Notes: generated from the letters alone by a model not told the origin. Numbered from the stretch's first letter, positions 1 through 9,120 are shown. The stretch is 38,268 nucleotides of DNA from Deltaproteobacteria bacterium (GCA_026388415.1 JAPLJV010000033.1:1-38268), one strand, 5' to 3'. Program-made: numbers and translations.

Positions 1-34
1 ATGTTTCAATCCACGCCCCCGCGCGGGGGGCGAC
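1..34 (-). CRISPR. First (leader-proximal) type I-C CRISPR repeat, array truncated by window edge
   Basis: Read on the minus strand, positions 34 to 3 form a 32-nt unit beginning GTCGCCCC and ending GTGGATTGAAAC. This is the classic subtype I-C repeat with a GC-rich hairpin (GCCCCC / GGGGGC) and the ATTGAAAC 3' handle. Only this repeat and the first two bases of the first spacer are inside the window, so the array runs off to the left. It lies 185 bp beyond the cas2 stop, in the same transcriptional direction as the cas genes, so it is the repeat next to the leader. Confidence 0.93.
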
Positions 35-219
35 TTACATCTCATAACGTACTACAATTACAAATAATTTATCCTATATTCCGCGTAGATACTTAATAGA
101 GGTCAATCCAATATGCACTTGTCAAAGAACACCATCGCAATACTTTGTTATATCAGCGTGTTATCAGTAGCGCGAATCCCCCTGGAAAATCATGGCTGCC
201 TGGGGTTCGCGCGTGCCGT
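35..219 (-). promoter_or_regulatory. CRISPR leader with inverted repeat just after cas2
   Basis: This 185-bp stretch between the cas2 stop and the first repeat has no gene. The part next to the array (about 35-165) is AT-rich, as leaders usually are, and should hold the pre-crRNA promoter and the integration-guiding sequence. At 170-212 there is an inverted repeat with arms GCGCGAACCCC and GGGGATTCGCGC (one bulged base, about 20-nt loop), starting 8 nt after cas2. It has no T-run behind it on the minus strand, so it is not a canonical intrinsic terminator. The leader role is inferred from position. Confidence 0.75.
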
Positions 220-510
220 TCAGATAATCAAAGGCCCCTCCTGATCAATGCTTTTCTTCGCGCCGATATGCTCGACGCGGTGCTTCCAGTTTGATCCTAA
301 AAAATAAAACCGCAGGCTATCCCGTGTCTTGTCGATTTCATGGATCAGGCGATCCCGCAAAACGGTCCATTGGGCGGGGTCCACGATACACTCAAAGACC
401 GAATACTGTACCCGTTGTCCGTAATTCTGGCACGCCTTGGCCACGCGGTGCAAACGGCGCGGGCCGCCCGGATCAATCGTAGAAACATCGTAACTGACAA
501 GAACAAGCAT
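220..510 (-). CDS. cas2: CRISPR-associated endonuclease Cas2 (type I-C)
   Basis: Encodes 96 residues, the usual Cas2 size. The start MLVLVSYDVSTID gives the first ferredoxin-fold strand with the conserved Asp of the family (YDV), followed by R-x-L-H-R-V-A-K and the Q-Y-SVFEC core typical of subtype I-C. Cas2 dimers form the scaffold between two Cas1 dimers in the spacer integration complex; nuclease activity is not needed for that. The gene starts 12 nt after cas1 and is the last gene before the array, the standard I-C order. Nothing looks damaged. Confidence 0.96.
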   Translation of the reverse strand: MLVLVSYDVSTIDPGGPRRLHRVAKACQNYGQRVQYSVFECIVDPAQWTVLRDRLIHEIDKTRDSLRFYFLGSNWKHRVEHIGAKKSIDQEGPLII

Positions 511-522
511 AATGAAGTCCCC

Positions 523-1554
523 TTACCGCCAGATAAACGGCGGATAACCTTCCAGATCGCCCCGCAGATACCTTGCCAACAGGAGGGCTTGAACATGAAA
601 AAGCATCCCGATGTTAACTTTTTCATCCAGAAAGGGATGGACGATCTCCTCTTGTTTCCGCTCTTGGTAAGCCACAAGCACGGTCTTACGGGTGTCGTCT
701 GTCATCAGGACCGCACCGGAGTCGCTTTTATCAAAGCCCTTTCCCTGCACCTGACGCAGATTAATCAGGGAGAGGGTCAGCCTGTCCGCCAGAAAGGGCC
801 TGAATTCCTCCATCATATCCAAAGCCAAACTGGGGCGACCGGGACGATCCCGGTGCAGAAATCCTACCGCCGGATCAAGCCCCACAGACTCCAAAGCCGA
901 TCGGATGTCATGCACAAGGAGCGTATAAATGAAGGACAGCAAGGCGTTGACGTTGTCCAGCGGTGGACGGCGGTTCCGCTCCTGGAAGGAGAAGTCCTCT
1001 TTCTGGGCTATGATCAAGTGATCGAAGACGCTGAAATAAATATGGGCGGCGTCTCCCTCGCAACCTCTGAGAACGTCCAGCGCCCGATCTTGATTCAACT
1101 GCTCCAGATAGTTACTCAAGCGCTTGACGGCAAATCCCACCTGATCTGCAGCCAGTTTGTCCGCGTGATCACGGAGCGCCCGCTGGAGGACCGTCCGACT
1201 GTTGGCAATCTTACCGGTCAAAACCGCACGGGCCATATCTGCGGAACGCTGTGAATCATCTGCCTGCCGATACTGTTCCCGCCGCAGGAGGACATTCCCG
1301 GAAACCGGACCCTGCACCCGCGCCAGGAAGCGGCCGCGCTCCGTCAGAAAGCTGATGCCCACGCCGTTTTCGGCACAGAAACCCATCAGAAAAGGGCTAC
1401 AACCGATGTTGCCGAAACAGACGATGCCGCCAATCGTATGAACTGGAAGCCGCAGGCGGACTTCTTTTTCCACCTTGACGACAATCGTCTCTCCCTCCTT
1501 CGCGAGGTAGGCGCCCTGGGTTGTGACAAAAAGGGTGTTCAAGTGTTTCTTCAT
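523..1554 (-). CDS. cas1: CRISPR-associated endonuclease/integrase Cas1 (type I-C)
   Basis: Encodes 343 residues, full length for I-C Cas1. The N-terminal beta domain (about 1-90) contains IGGIVCFGN and the GVGISFLTERGRFLARV stretch. The helical catalytic domain carries NALLSFIYTLLVHD, SVGLDPAVGFLH and RPSLALDMMEEFRP, which supply the acidic, histidine and aspartate metal ligands of the family. Cas1 catalyses insertion of prespacers into the leader-repeat junction together with Cas2. Here it is separated from cas4 by a BRO-N gene, which is not the normal I-C layout; the gap to that gene is 46 bp. Confidence 0.97.
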   Translation of the reverse strand: MKKHLNTLFVTTQGAYLAKEGETIVVKVEKEVRLRLPVHTIGGIVCFGNIGCSPFLMGFCAENGVGISFLTERGRFLARVQGPVSGNVLLRREQYRQADDSQRSADMARAVLTGKIANSRTVLQRALRDHADKLAADQVGFAVKRLSNYLEQLNQDRALDVLRGCEGDAAHIYFSVFDHLIIAQKEDFSFQERNRRPPLDNVNALLSFIYTLLVHDIRSALESVGLDPAVGFLHRDRPGRPSLALDMMEEFRPFLADRLTLSLINLRQVQGKGFDKSDSGAVLMTDDTRKTVLVAYQERKQEEIVHPFLDEKVNIGMLFHVQALLLARYLRGDLEGYPPFIWR

Positions 1555-1600
1555 AGTTCACCTAAGATACGCCCCGGAAAAATTCTTCACTCTTTATATT

Positions 1601-2422
1601 CTACCGTTTCAACCGTTTTCTGCTCTCCGGTTCACTCAGGTAGTTCTCCGGCGAGACGACTCGCTTACCGGTTTTCTTTTCCAGGTCTTTGCGCGCCGTT
1701 CCGGCAACTTCCCCACCTTTCCGCGCGGCAGTCTTGCTTTCATCGAAGCCCTGCGCGTCATCCACCTTGGTGATTTCGGTAGTCGCCGCCTCGCCCAGCA
1801 TCGAGAAGATCAGCTCTAAGTCGGTCATATGATCCCGCAGGTTTTCCCGTTTCAGCCCCTTCAATTGCTTATGCTCGCCCGGTGTGACCCCGAACGCCGC
1901 TTGGGCGATCTCCGCCGTGAGGATTGCATACTCCTGCTCTTGCTTGACGTTTCGTTGTTTCCACTCGTCCGTAAGTTCTTCCCGGATGGCGATGCCCCGC
2001 ATGCGTTTCTCGATCCAGTCGTCTGAGTAACCTTTTGCCTTGTAAAGTGCGCGCGTTCGTTTCGTTCCCAGTTCCGGGTCTTCGATTTCCTGTACCCGCT
2101 CATAGCCGACCTTGGCCAGCCAGCGCTTGAAGGGTTCGGCCTTGAAGGAGGGGATGGACTGGATGATGCGGAAAATGCCTTCCGTGTTGGCGCAATTGAC
2201 TTTTTGCTTTCCGCCAGAAGTTTCTATCCAAAGGGGGGTGGCAATTTGCCCCCACCCTTTGGATAACTCCTTGTCACGACGACGCATATCCTTGATATAT
2301 CCGGACGGATCGGTGGAATCCGTCAGTACGCCGACCACATCAGAAATTACAAACCACCATTCATTCTCATGAATAGTTTTACGTATTTCTTTTCCCCTGA
2401 ATATGGCGATATTCGTTTCCAT
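1601..2422 (-). CDS. BRO-N domain (phage antirepressor/DinD-like) protein inside the cas operon
   Basis: Encodes 273 residues. The first ~110 residues match the BRO-N fold seen in baculovirus BRO and phage antirepressors: IAIFRGKEIRKTI, WWFVISDVVGVLTDS, then NTEGIFRIIQSIPS and AEPFKRWLAKVGYERV. The rest (ELTDEWKQR, EYAILTAEI, ENLRDHMTDLEL, then a Lys/Arg-rich tail) is the conserved C-terminal part of stand-alone BRO/DinD-like bacterial proteins. BRO-N domains are thought to bind DNA; the function of this subfamily is not established. A strong ribosome site (AGGAGG) precedes the ATG. The gene lies 28 bp after cas4 and 46 bp before cas1 in the same direction, so it should be co-transcribed with the adaptation genes. 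Whether it takes part in CRISPR function or is a passenger is unknown. Confidence 0.85.
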   Translation of the reverse strand: METNIAIFRGKEIRKTIHENEWWFVISDVVGVLTDSTDPSGYIKDMRRRDKELSKGWGQIATPLWIETSGGKQKVNCANTEGIFRIIQSIPSFKAEPFKRWLAKVGYERVQEIEDPELGTKRTRALYKAKGYSDDWIEKRMRGIAIREELTDEWKQRNVKQEQEYAILTAEIAQAAFGVTPGEHKQLKGLKRENLRDHMTDLELIFSMLGEAATTEITKVDDAQGFDESKTAARKGGEVAGTARKDLEKKTGKRVVSPENYLSEPESRKRLKR

Positions 2423-2450
2423 CTTGCCCTCCTTTCTGTAAAATTATCCT

Positions 2451-3083
2451 TCATGTCTCGCTTAACATCCGCGTCAGGTAGCTCTTTACCGACCGCTGCT
2501 TCTGGATCGTCTTCGGCAGGCATTCGGCCATCAGAGAACAGCTTTCGCACCGCTTCGCATAGACTGGCTTGGGGGTCTGGCCGGAGGCGATCAGATCGTG
2601 TGCTCGCTGGGCCGTTTCCTCCGTCTCCCGTCGCAGGTCCTCGTCGAAGACGACGTCGAAGCGGTGTCTGGTCTGGCCGTAAAAGAGCGCCCCCTCCGGG
2701 ATCGCAATGTCAAGCATCTCTTCCAGGCAGATCGCCTGGGCGCAAAGCTGAACCTTATCGCAATCGTCCGCTTTGGGTTTCCCTCGCTTGTACTCCACGG
2801 GAAAGGGCAACCAGGCCCCGTCCGGCAGCCGGTGGAACTCCACGACGTCGGCCTTGCCGATCAGCCCCAGGCGTAGCGAGCGAAGCGACACGCCATAATC
2901 AATGCGGACGTCGCGCCGGGATTCATGGCTTTCGTCATGCACCCGCTCGTGCATGATCCGGCCCTCGGCGGTGAAGCGGTTCTCTGTCCATACCTGTTCC
3001 GTGTAGATCAGGGCACACTGCCGCTCGCAGAACACGATATGCTGCAAGGCTGAGAGAGGGAGAAGGTCGTCGATTGCGTACAT
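2451..3083 (-). CDS. cas4: CRISPR-associated exonuclease Cas4 (type I-C)
   Basis: Encodes 210 residues. Visible Cas4 signatures: the first iron-sulfur cysteine in FCERQCALIY (Cys19), the GRIMHERVH helix, Asp in GKADVVEF, the EYKRGK nuclease motif, the downstream VQLCAQA glutamine helix, and the C-terminal cluster KRCESCSLMAEC. It is thus a PD-(D/E)XK nuclease with a 4-cysteine Fe-S cluster. In I-C systems Cas4 trims prespacer ends, selects the PAM side and associates with Cas1. The gene begins 7 nt after cas7 and is intact; the next gene downstream is the BRO-N gene rather than cas1. Confidence 0.96.
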   Translation of the reverse strand: MYAIDDLLPLSALQHIVFCERQCALIYTEQVWTENRFTAEGRIMHERVHDESHESRRDVRIDYGVSLRSLRLGLIGKADVVEFHRLPDGAWLPFPVEYKRGKPKADDCDKVQLCAQAICLEEMLDIAIPEGALFYGQTRHRFDVVFDEDLRRETEETAQRAHDLIASGQTPKPVYAKRCESCSLMAECLPKTIQKQRSVKSYLTRMLSET

Positions 3084-3090
3084 GTTTCCC

Positions 3091-3948
3091 TTATATCTTC
3101 TCTTCTAAGGTGACGCCCGCCGGCACATTCCGGTTGACGACCACCTCGTAGTCGGAAAATGTCCGTGGCGGTTTTGTGGCCTCCGTAGCCCGTTGCACCG
3201 TTACCAGTTCAAATAACTTATGTGCAGGAGCGTTACCAAGGGCGGATTCGTGTTTGAAAACGATCAGTTTCCTTGCATTCATCTTGCCCCGTGCCGCAGA
3301 ATGATCGTGATCGAACATATTGACCAGGGCCTCCCAGAGAAGTTTCAGATCGTCGTCCGAAAAACCTGTCTGGTCGGCGAGATGGGCGGACACGTAACCT
3401 TCCGTCCGATAGAGGGCATAGGGCACGATATGCTTGCGACCCATCATTCTTTCTTTTTCTCTCTCAGCCTCTGTTTCGACAGCGACGCGTGTGATAGTTA
3501 TTTCCATAGGAACGATGGCATCTATGCTGCGCCCAAAATTGAATTGAACGGGACCACGTACCTGTCCGCAGTTATTTTCTTTCATCATCATTACGGCACC
3601 AAAGGTGCGGACATCAAAGCAATTTTTACACATAAATTTACGGCCCAATTCGGCAGCCGTTATTTTGTCTTTTTTCTCTTCATCAGTAAGCGATTGATAG
3701 GCCCCTCCTCTTTCGGTCGTAAGAACAGATTTTTCTCTTACATAGATTTTGTAAGGGGACTGATTTTCCTTCACGATCTCGACAAAATTACGGATCTTTC
3801 TCTTCAGGCAGACATCGGTTACGAGACCATAACTTGTCTCCGGATCGATGCGCGGCATATTGCCTGCGTCGGGGTCGCCGTTTGGGTTGCCGTTCTCCAC
3901 ATCAAAAAGATACACGAATTCGTAACGGTTCTTGATTGTCTCGCTCAT
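3091..3948 (-). CDS. cas7: Cascade backbone protein Cas7c (Csd2), type I-C
   Basis: Encodes 285 residues from the ATG at 3948 (MSETIKNRYEFVYLFDVENG). This start has the ribosome site AAGGAGG at good spacing. An upstream in-frame ATG would add 29 residues running back into cas8c and is less likely. The NGNPNGDPDAGN loop, CLKRKIRNFVE and TFGAVMM are hallmarks of the Csd2/Cas7 family, which forms the crRNA-binding helical backbone of the I-C Cascade. The start lies 1 nt beyond the cas8c stop, so translation is probably coupled. Confidence 0.95.
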   Translation of the reverse strand: MSETIKNRYEFVYLFDVENGNPNGDPDAGNMPRIDPETSYGLVTDVCLKRKIRNFVEIVKENQSPYKIYVREKSVLTTERGGAYQSLTDEEKKDKITAAELGRKFMCKNCFDVRTFGAVMMMKENNCGQVRGPVQFNFGRSIDAIVPMEITITRVAVETEAEREKERMMGRKHIVPYALYRTEGYVSAHLADQTGFSDDDLKLLWEALVNMFDHDHSAARGKMNARKLIVFKHESALGNAPAHKLFELVTVQRATEATKPPRTFSDYEVVVNRNVPAGVTLEEKI

Positions 3949-3949
3949 C

Positions 3950-5665
3950 TTATTCACCCTCCTTCTGGTTTTCCGATTTAACATAAAAGGCCTGTCGCTG
4001 ATGGTAGTAGCCGATGGCAAACATTCCCTGGTCATCGAGACTCAGATGGGCGGGAAATTTTTCGATGCCGCACATAATCTCCTCGATCATTTTGTCCATC
4101 CGTTCCCCATACACCGCCTTCTGAATATGGTGCTGAGAGAGTCGGAGGAGCTGGGGAAAGACGACGCTGGGCGTTGCGGATGCCGAGCCGTAGAAACGGT
4201 CTTTGATAGTGGTGTTTGCACCGGGGATGGCGTCCTTCTGTGCCTTCTCCAAGACGGCGAAGAGCCTTCCCAGACGATAGGCGATATTGGTTGATTCCTT
4301 ATCCAATGACATCATAACCTCCTCTTTGCTTTGATGGATGCGATGCTTTCTGTTCAGACACGCCTTGATCATGGCGGCCCGTAGATAGTTGATTGTCTGA
4401 TCCGCCCGGATGCGCCCGATGAGTGTAGCAAGCAGACTCTGTGGGTAGGTCGTACCAGCGAGAATGGAACGTATGATCGCCCCGGCCAGCAGGGGTGGAA
4501 TGTTATCGGTTTTTCCCTGGACGGCGGTTTCTTTCAGCAGTTGCCACATGCCGGGAAATTCCGGATCTCTTTCGCTCCTGACAATGGCGATGTCCCGAAA
4601 GTGCTGGCCGATCTTTTCGCTGATATCTGCCACTGTACTGACATGCCAGAATCGAACAGAAAGCCGTGAGACATTGAGCGACAATCCCAGGATATAGAAT
4701 TGAAGGTCGGGATCGCCGATATCGGGAAGCGGTTTCCCGTCTCTTGTCGCAGCGAGAAAGAGGCGGACGCTGGACAGATCGGAGGCATCGTCCCTGGGAT
4801 CGAGGATAATTCCCATGAATCCCTCGATGGGCGATGGCCGCTCTGTCCAGAAGACCGTCGTGGCATCGCCGATCCGGAGCTTCTGACGGCTTTCAAAGCG
4901 CAGCAGATGATTCAGGGCGGTGGTATAGGCAAAGGCGGCAGTTTCACCAACGGGGGCATTGAAATTCTGCTTTTTATCATAAGAGAGAAAAGCGTCCAGA
5001 TTGAAGGAAACAATGCTGGCTCCGGCCGGCTGTGCCCCCTTCCCCTGCACTCCTTTGATGGCCGGGTGTAGACGGGCGATCGGCGTACCTTCTCCGCTGA
5101 CCAGACAGGTGGCAATAACCTCGGATGCCTCTTCCGCGCAGTATCTTCTCCAGGCCTGCTGCACGTCGGAGTGGTCATGGATATACATTAGCTCGCCGTC
5201 AAGTTGGAAGATGAGGTTGGCCCCTGCCATCTCGTCCCAGTGTTCCAGCGTGGGGGCGTCTTCGGGCTTCCAGAAATCAAGGAAGTTAAGAGTCGCCTGC
5301 ATGCCCGGGTCTTGCATATTATCGCCGAGATCATGATGAAGTTGCCGAAAAGCCTCAAAACATTTTAAGGCACGTGCTTCGTTTCCCTTGGCGTTCCGAC
5401 CAAGGACATAGCCGGAATTGTCCCACATGAAATTCGGTTCGATATCTACTGAACGCTTCTTGCCGATCACCGGAACCGTGAGGGATACGGGCACCGGCTT
5501 GTTCTTCGGTTTCTCTCGGAGATCCCGAATCTGGATAAGTTTACCATCTTTGTTGATCACCAGAGCGAAATGGATCTTCTGCTTGCCGAATCCGAGCAGA
5601 GGAATTTCCTCCTGAGGATCGTCTTTCAGCCTTTCATAATACTGGTTCAACGCCTGGAGGATCAT
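3950..5665 (-). CDS. cas8c: Type I-C Cascade large subunit Cas8c (Csd1)
   Basis: Encodes 571 residues, typical for Csd1/Cas8c. Recognised by the N-terminal [13 protein letters not shown], the central [22 protein letters not shown] region, and the helical C-terminal part with [16 protein letters not shown]-like sequence ([19 protein letters not shown]), which in I-C also gives rise to the internally translated Cas11c in studied systems. Cas8c recognises the PAM and helps recruit Cas3. Its ATG overlaps the cas5 stop (ATGA, 4 nt), indicating translational coupling. No internal Cas11 start was demonstrated here. Confidence 0.95.
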   Translation of the reverse strand: MILQALNQYYERLKDDPQEEIPLLGFGKQKIHFALVINKDGKLIQIRDLREKPKNKPVPVSLTVPVIGKKRSVDIEPNFMWDNSGYVLGRNAKGNEARALKCFEAFRQLHHDLGDNMQDPGMQATLNFLDFWKPEDAPTLEHWDEMAGANLIFQLDGELMYIHDHSDVQQAWRRYCAEEASEVIATCLVSGEGTPIARLHPAIKGVQGKGAQPAGASIVSFNLDAFLSYDKKQNFNAPVGETAAFAYTTALNHLLRFESRQKLRIGDATTVFWTERPSPIEGFMGIILDPRDDASDLSSVRLFLAATRDGKPLPDIGDPDLQFYILGLSLNVSRLSVRFWHVSTVADISEKIGQHFRDIAIVRSERDPEFPGMWQLLKETAVQGKTDNIPPLLAGAIIRSILAGTTYPQSLLATLIGRIRADQTINYLRAAMIKACLNRKHRIHQSKEEVMMSLDKESTNIAYRLGRLFAVLEKAQKDAIPGANTTIKDRFYGSASATPSVVFPQLLRLSQHHIQKAVYGERMDKMIEEIMCGIEKFPAHLSLDDQGMFAIGYYHQRQAFYVKSENQKEGE

Positions 5666-6315
5666 GCCATCACCCCCTTTCCGTTCAGGGGGGGCACGTC
5701 GATGATGCCGTCGCGCATGAGCGCCCGGAAGAACTTCGCCTCCATCGCCTTTTCAAAGTCGATGTCATTGAGCATCCAACCGAGATCCCTCTCTCCTTCC
5801 AAGGCAGATAACGGGATATCATCGGCGACCGGTTCAAAATGGGCGGGAAATTCGCGGCAACCCAGATACGGATGGTGAAAACACTGCCCTTTCGCAGCGC
5901 GTCGATCGAACATCTCCTTGTGCTTCATGGGATTGTTGTCTTCGCTTCCCGTGAAGGCAAAGTGGGCCTCGATCACATAGGCCACATCGCGCAGGATCAG
6001 CGCCGCCCGCTGCTGCCGGTCCTCCTCGATGAAGACCTCCACCGGGGAGCAACCGTCATTCATTGCCTTTTTCACCGTGCCCGACGCCAACTTACCCGCC
6101 AGTTCGTTGCGCCGGATGTTATCAAACCGGATAGGCTTGAGAACATGGATCCGGTGAACGACCCAGGCAATGGCCGGTTTCCAGTAAATGGCTTCCAGAA
6201 TTCCGCGTGCCGCCGAAGGGGTTATGACGTCGTAACTGACCCGCTCGACCTTCATCTCAGGACGGGTGAAGCAGGCGTACTCGCCCCATACTTTCAGCTT
6301 TACTCCGTATGACAT
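5662..6315 (-). CDS. cas5: Cas5c (Cas5d) crRNA-processing endoribonuclease, type I-C
   Basis: Encodes 217 residues. The N-terminal [16 protein letters not shown] and [18 protein letters not shown] match the RAMP fold of Cas5c. In I-C, which lacks Cas6, Cas5c cuts the pre-crRNA. Tyr44 (EAIYWKP) and the Lys131-His132 pair (PMKHKEMF) correspond to the catalytic Tyr/Lys/His described for Bacillus halodurans Cas5d (Y46, K116, H117), so the enzyme looks active. It also holds the crRNA 5' handle in Cascade. The gene starts 34 nt after cas3 and its stop overlaps the cas8c start. Confidence 0.95.
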   Translation of the reverse strand: MSYGVKLKVWGEYACFTRPEMKVERVSYDVITPSAARGILEAIYWKPAIAWVVHRIHVLKPIRFDNIRRNELAGKLASGTVKKAMNDGCSPVEVFIEEDRQQRAALILRDVAYVIEAHFAFTGSEDNNPMKHKEMFDRRAAKGQCFHHPYLGCREFPAHFEPVADDIPLSALEGERDLGWMLNDIDFEKAMEAKFFRALMRDGIIDVPPLNGKGVMA

Positions 6316-6349
6316 GGACAGACCTCCTTTCTTCAGAATTATTGACGTT

Positions 6350-8539
6350 TCACGTAATCAGACTTTCGATTCTATGAAATGTCGGTTCTTCGGGACAAAG
6401 TCCCAGATCCTCATGATACAGATCCCGGTTGATCAGGACGTTGTATTGCTCATGCAGGCACTCGACGCTGCCCGCGTTGAGCAGTCCGTGCAATATCTGT
6501 GGAAAGACCTGGATGGTAAAGCGCTGGGCCTTGCGGGCGGCCGCTGCCGGGAAAGCGCTGTAGCGGAGTTCCTCGACGATTTGTTCGGCTTCACCGTTCC
6601 AGGGGATGATGATTGGTACCATCCCCTCCTCGATGATCTTGAACTTTTCTGCAACGACCCTAAAGGGGAAATCGCCAGCCATGGCGCCCTCGGCGAGATC
6701 AGCGAGAATCTGGTGTTGATCCAGTGCCGCTCCCTTCAACCAGTAGAGCTGACGGAAATAATCATGAACCGCTGACAGGGACAAGGGGTCCGCATGATGG
6801 CGCAGTACCGCCTCCGTCGTCTCGGCGGTCTGCCGAAAGTAGCCGGGTGGAAGGCCAGTCTCGGGAGTAAAGACGAAGACCTTGCCATTTTCCGACAGTT
6901 TTCCTTCCCGATTGCAGCGGCCAGCGGCCTGGGCAATGGAATCGACGCCGGCAATTGACCGGAAGACAACAGGAAAGTCGATGTCCACTCCGGCCTCCAC
7001 CAGTTGCGTGCTGATTACGCGGCAGGGTTCACCGCTTGCCAAGGCCGCTCTTATTCTATCGAGAACCTCCGTCCGGTGTGCCGGGCACATCAGGGCGCTC
7101 AAGTGGAAGTGTCCTTCCTTATCCGACAGACGTTCATAGATCTGTCGGGCATGTTTACGGGTATTGACGACGCAAAGTACCTGACGGTATTCGTTCAATC
7201 TCTCCGCTAACTCATCATCGGCCAGAGAAGGTAATTTCGCGGTGTCCACCCGTTTGAAGGTTTCATAAAGCGCTGCCGGATCGGGGATGATCTCCCGCAC
7301 GCCTTCCAGGCCGTCCTTAAAAGTTTCCGATTTGGAAAGCGCCGGCTGCGTGGCGGTGCACAGAACGATCGTCGTCCGGTAGTTCAGAGCGAGTTCCCGG
7401 AGGACTTCGAGAGACGGCTTTAGGAGGGGCACGGGCAGCATCTGCGCCTCGTCGAGTATAACGACGCTGTTGGCAATCCGGTGGATCTTCCGGCAGCGGG
7501 AGGAGCGGCAAGCAAACAGAGATTCGAAGAATTGGACATTCGTCGTCACGATCAGCGGTGCTTCCCAGTTCTCCGCAGACAGACGGGAGCGATGATCCTC
7601 ATCTTCCGGTTCAAAGTTGCTGTGGTGTTCGAGAACGGCGTCCTCGCCCAGGATGTCCCGGAAGACGGCGGCATTCTGTTCGATGATGCTCGTATAGGGG
7701 ATCACATAAATCACCCGTTTTTTTCCGAAACGGCGTGCGTGTTTGAGGGCGAAGGCCAGCGAGGAGAGGGTTTTGCCGCCGCCAGTCGGTACCGTCAGGG
7801 AAAACAGACCTGGCGACAGGTCGGCTGCAGAGAGACATTGTTTCAGGATTGCGGTACGCCGCATGTTAATGGGGGTTGGTGCTGCCGACACGGTCAAGTG
7901 GTCTAAATGCACTTGGAGATTTTCGTGTAATTCGTCGAGAGAAGGGTAACCCTTTCTCCAACCAGATTTTGCCGGGTCCATAAACGCTTCCGTATCCAGG
8001 AAATCAGCATCGACCAGGCAGGAGTAAAGCATCCGGGCAAAGAAGGAAATCTGAAAGCAGGAGCGTTTTTTATCGAGAGGGAAGGGAAGTCCTTTGATAA
8101 TCGGCAGATCGAGAATCCAATCCGGACAGGCATCGCAGGAAGGGATTGCCTTTTCTAACCTTTTCGTGAGACATGAGCCGTCATTGGACTTTCCGTCCTG
8201 GAGCCCGGCGTGGTGACCGGCAATTGTATAGGCCAGAAGTTTCCCCTCGTTCTTTGCTTGTTGAAAAGCATGTTTTGCCCCTGCTGTCGAGTGATCCACG
8301 CGGCCGGGTTTGGTCTCGATATGAGAGTCATCATCGTTGGCCGCCAGAAGATATTTCTGGAATTCTTTAGAGTATTTTCCGACATCATGCCACAGCCCCG
8401 CCAAGTAGCCCCAATCCCCCGCCCCAAATTCGTCGGCGCCGGAGCGTGCGAGTTCGGCCACCCGACTGAGGTGATCCTCCAATAGCTGCCAGTTTTCTGG
8501 CGGTTCCCCGTCTTTTGTATGTCCGTAATAACGATGCAA
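6350..8539 (-). CDS. cas3: CRISPR-associated helicase/nuclease Cas3 (type I-C)
   Basis: About 729 residues if read from the TTG at 8539. The HD nuclease domain shows LWHDVGKYS (His51-Asp52) and AGHHAGL. The SF2 helicase domain shows TGGGKT (Walker A, about 252-257), ILDEAQ (motif II), CTATQP (motif III) and [12 protein letters not shown] with [10 protein letters not shown] (motifs V/VI). Cas3 is recruited by Cascade to unwind and degrade target DNA. Start choice: the TTG follows GGAGGAG lying in the last codons of the exonuclease gene and gives the N-terminus [11 protein letters not shown], usual for I-C Cas3. In-frame ATGs at 8569 and 8626 would overlap the exonuclease more deeply and have poorer ribosome sites. 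Confidence 0.94.
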   Translation of the reverse strand: MHRYYGHTKDGEPPENWQLLEDHLSRVAELARSGADEFGAGDWGYLAGLWHDVGKYSKEFQKYLLAANDDDSHIETKPGRVDHSTAGAKHAFQQAKNEGKLLAYTIAGHHAGLQDGKSNDGSCLTKRLEKAIPSCDACPDWILDLPIIKGLPFPLDKKRSCFQISFFARMLYSCLVDADFLDTEAFMDPAKSGWRKGYPSLDELHENLQVHLDHLTVSAAPTPINMRRTAILKQCLSAADLSPGLFSLTVPTGGGKTLSSLAFALKHARRFGKKRVIYVIPYTSIIEQNAAVFRDILGEDAVLEHHSNFEPEDEDHRSRLSAENWEAPLIVTTNVQFFESLFACRSSRCRKIHRIANSVVILDEAQMLPVPLLKPSLEVLRELALNYRTTIVLCTATQPALSKSETFKDGLEGVREIIPDPAALYETFKRVDTAKLPSLADDELAERLNEYRQVLCVVNTRKHARQIYERLSDKEGHFHLSALMCPAHRTEVLDRIRAALASGEPCRVISTQLVEAGVDIDFPVVFRSIAGVDSIAQAAGRCNREGKLSENGKVFVFTPETGLPPGYFRQTAETTEAVLRHHADPLSLSAVHDYFRQLYWLKGAALDQHQILADLAEGAMAGDFPFRVVAEKFKIIEEGMVPIIIPWNGEAEQIVEELRYSAFPAAAARKAQRFTIQVFPQILHGLLNAGSVECLHEQYNVLINRDLYHEDLGLCPEEPTFHRIESLIT

Positions 8540-8544
8540 TTCCT

Positions 8545-9120
8545 TTATCTCTCCTCCATCGCCAGCCATATCCTGGCAACCATGCGGGCATCGTCCAGGG
8601 CGCGGTGAGTTTGTTTCCGGGGACACGATGCGCTCCCTTCGGGCTTCCGCATCATGTCCCCGTTCGTGGCGGTATCGCTGCCGAGGTGCCGATAGACGGT
8701 TTCCAGTTTGTGATTCCTCAGATGCGGGAAGCGGCTCCGGCTCATTTCGAGGGTGCAGACGTGCGGGCGGTGGAATCTTGTTCCCAGCAGTTCGTATTCG
8801 CGGCGGAGGAAACCAAGATCAAACCGGGCGTTATGCGCCACGAGGATGCTGTCCCGGATGAAAGCCTCCAATGCCGGGAAGACTTCTTCCGGCGTCGGTT
8901 GTCCGATGAGCATCTCATCGGTGATGCCGTGAATCTGCGATGCACGAACGGGAATCTCTCTCGGTATCTGAATCAAGGTGTTGAATTCAGCCATTAAGGT
9001 ACCGCCTTCCAGGGCAACCGCGCCGATCTCAATGACCCGGTCGCCTTTCCAGGGCGAGAGGCCGGTTGTTTCCACGTCCAGGACAACATATCTTTCCTGC
9101 CGGTTTACTGACTGTATCAT
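8545..9120 (-). CDS. DEDDh 3'-5' exonuclease (DnaQ/PolC epsilon-like), leader gene of the cas operon
   Basis: Encodes 191 residues forming one exonuclease domain. Exo I is LDVETTG (Asp15, Glu17), Exo II is VAHNARFDLGFL (Asp101), and Exo III is HRALDDA (His172, Asp176), so all DEDDh residues are present. Residues 154-169 (GDMMRKPEGSASCPRK) are not part of the family; they are the translation of a 48-bp palindromic repeat inserted between the last helix and Exo III. The cas3 start follows 5 nt after the stop and its ribosome site lies inside this gene, so the two are coupled. DnaQ-like exonucleases trim prespacers in some type I-E systems, which makes a role in adaptation plausible but unproven; general DNA repair is the alternative. 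Confidence 0.9.
   Translation of the reverse strand: MIQSVNRQERYVVLDVETTGLSPWKGDRVIEIGAVALEGGTLMAEFNTLIQIPREIPVRASQIHGITDEMLIGQPTPEEVFPALEAFIRDSILVAHNARFDLGFLRREYELLGTRFHRPHVCTLEMSRSRFPHLRNHKLETVYRHLGSDTATNGDMMRKPEGSASCPRKQTHRALDDARMVARIWLAMEER
8615..8662 (-). repeat. 48-bp palindromic element, copy 1, in frame inside the exonuclease gene
   Basis: On the minus strand the element reads from GGGGACATGATGCG through a GC-rich centre to CGCATCGTGTCCCC, so the ends pair in a long stem. A second copy at 10126-10173 differs at only two central positions. The length, 48 bp, is a multiple of three and in this frame has no stop, adding 16 residues to the exonuclease. REP-like elements read in frame are known from Rickettsia palindromic elements; no relationship is claimed. 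Confidence 0.85.

Noticed and set aside
340-1254. A 304-codon plus-strand open frame opposite cas1 and cas2
   Set aside because: It is the antisense shadow of two well-recognised cas genes, matches no family and has no convincing ribosome site.
3949-4035. 29-residue N-terminal extension of Cas7c
   Set aside because: The extension would overlap cas8c, while the ATG at 3948 has a strong ribosome site and gives the family N-terminus.
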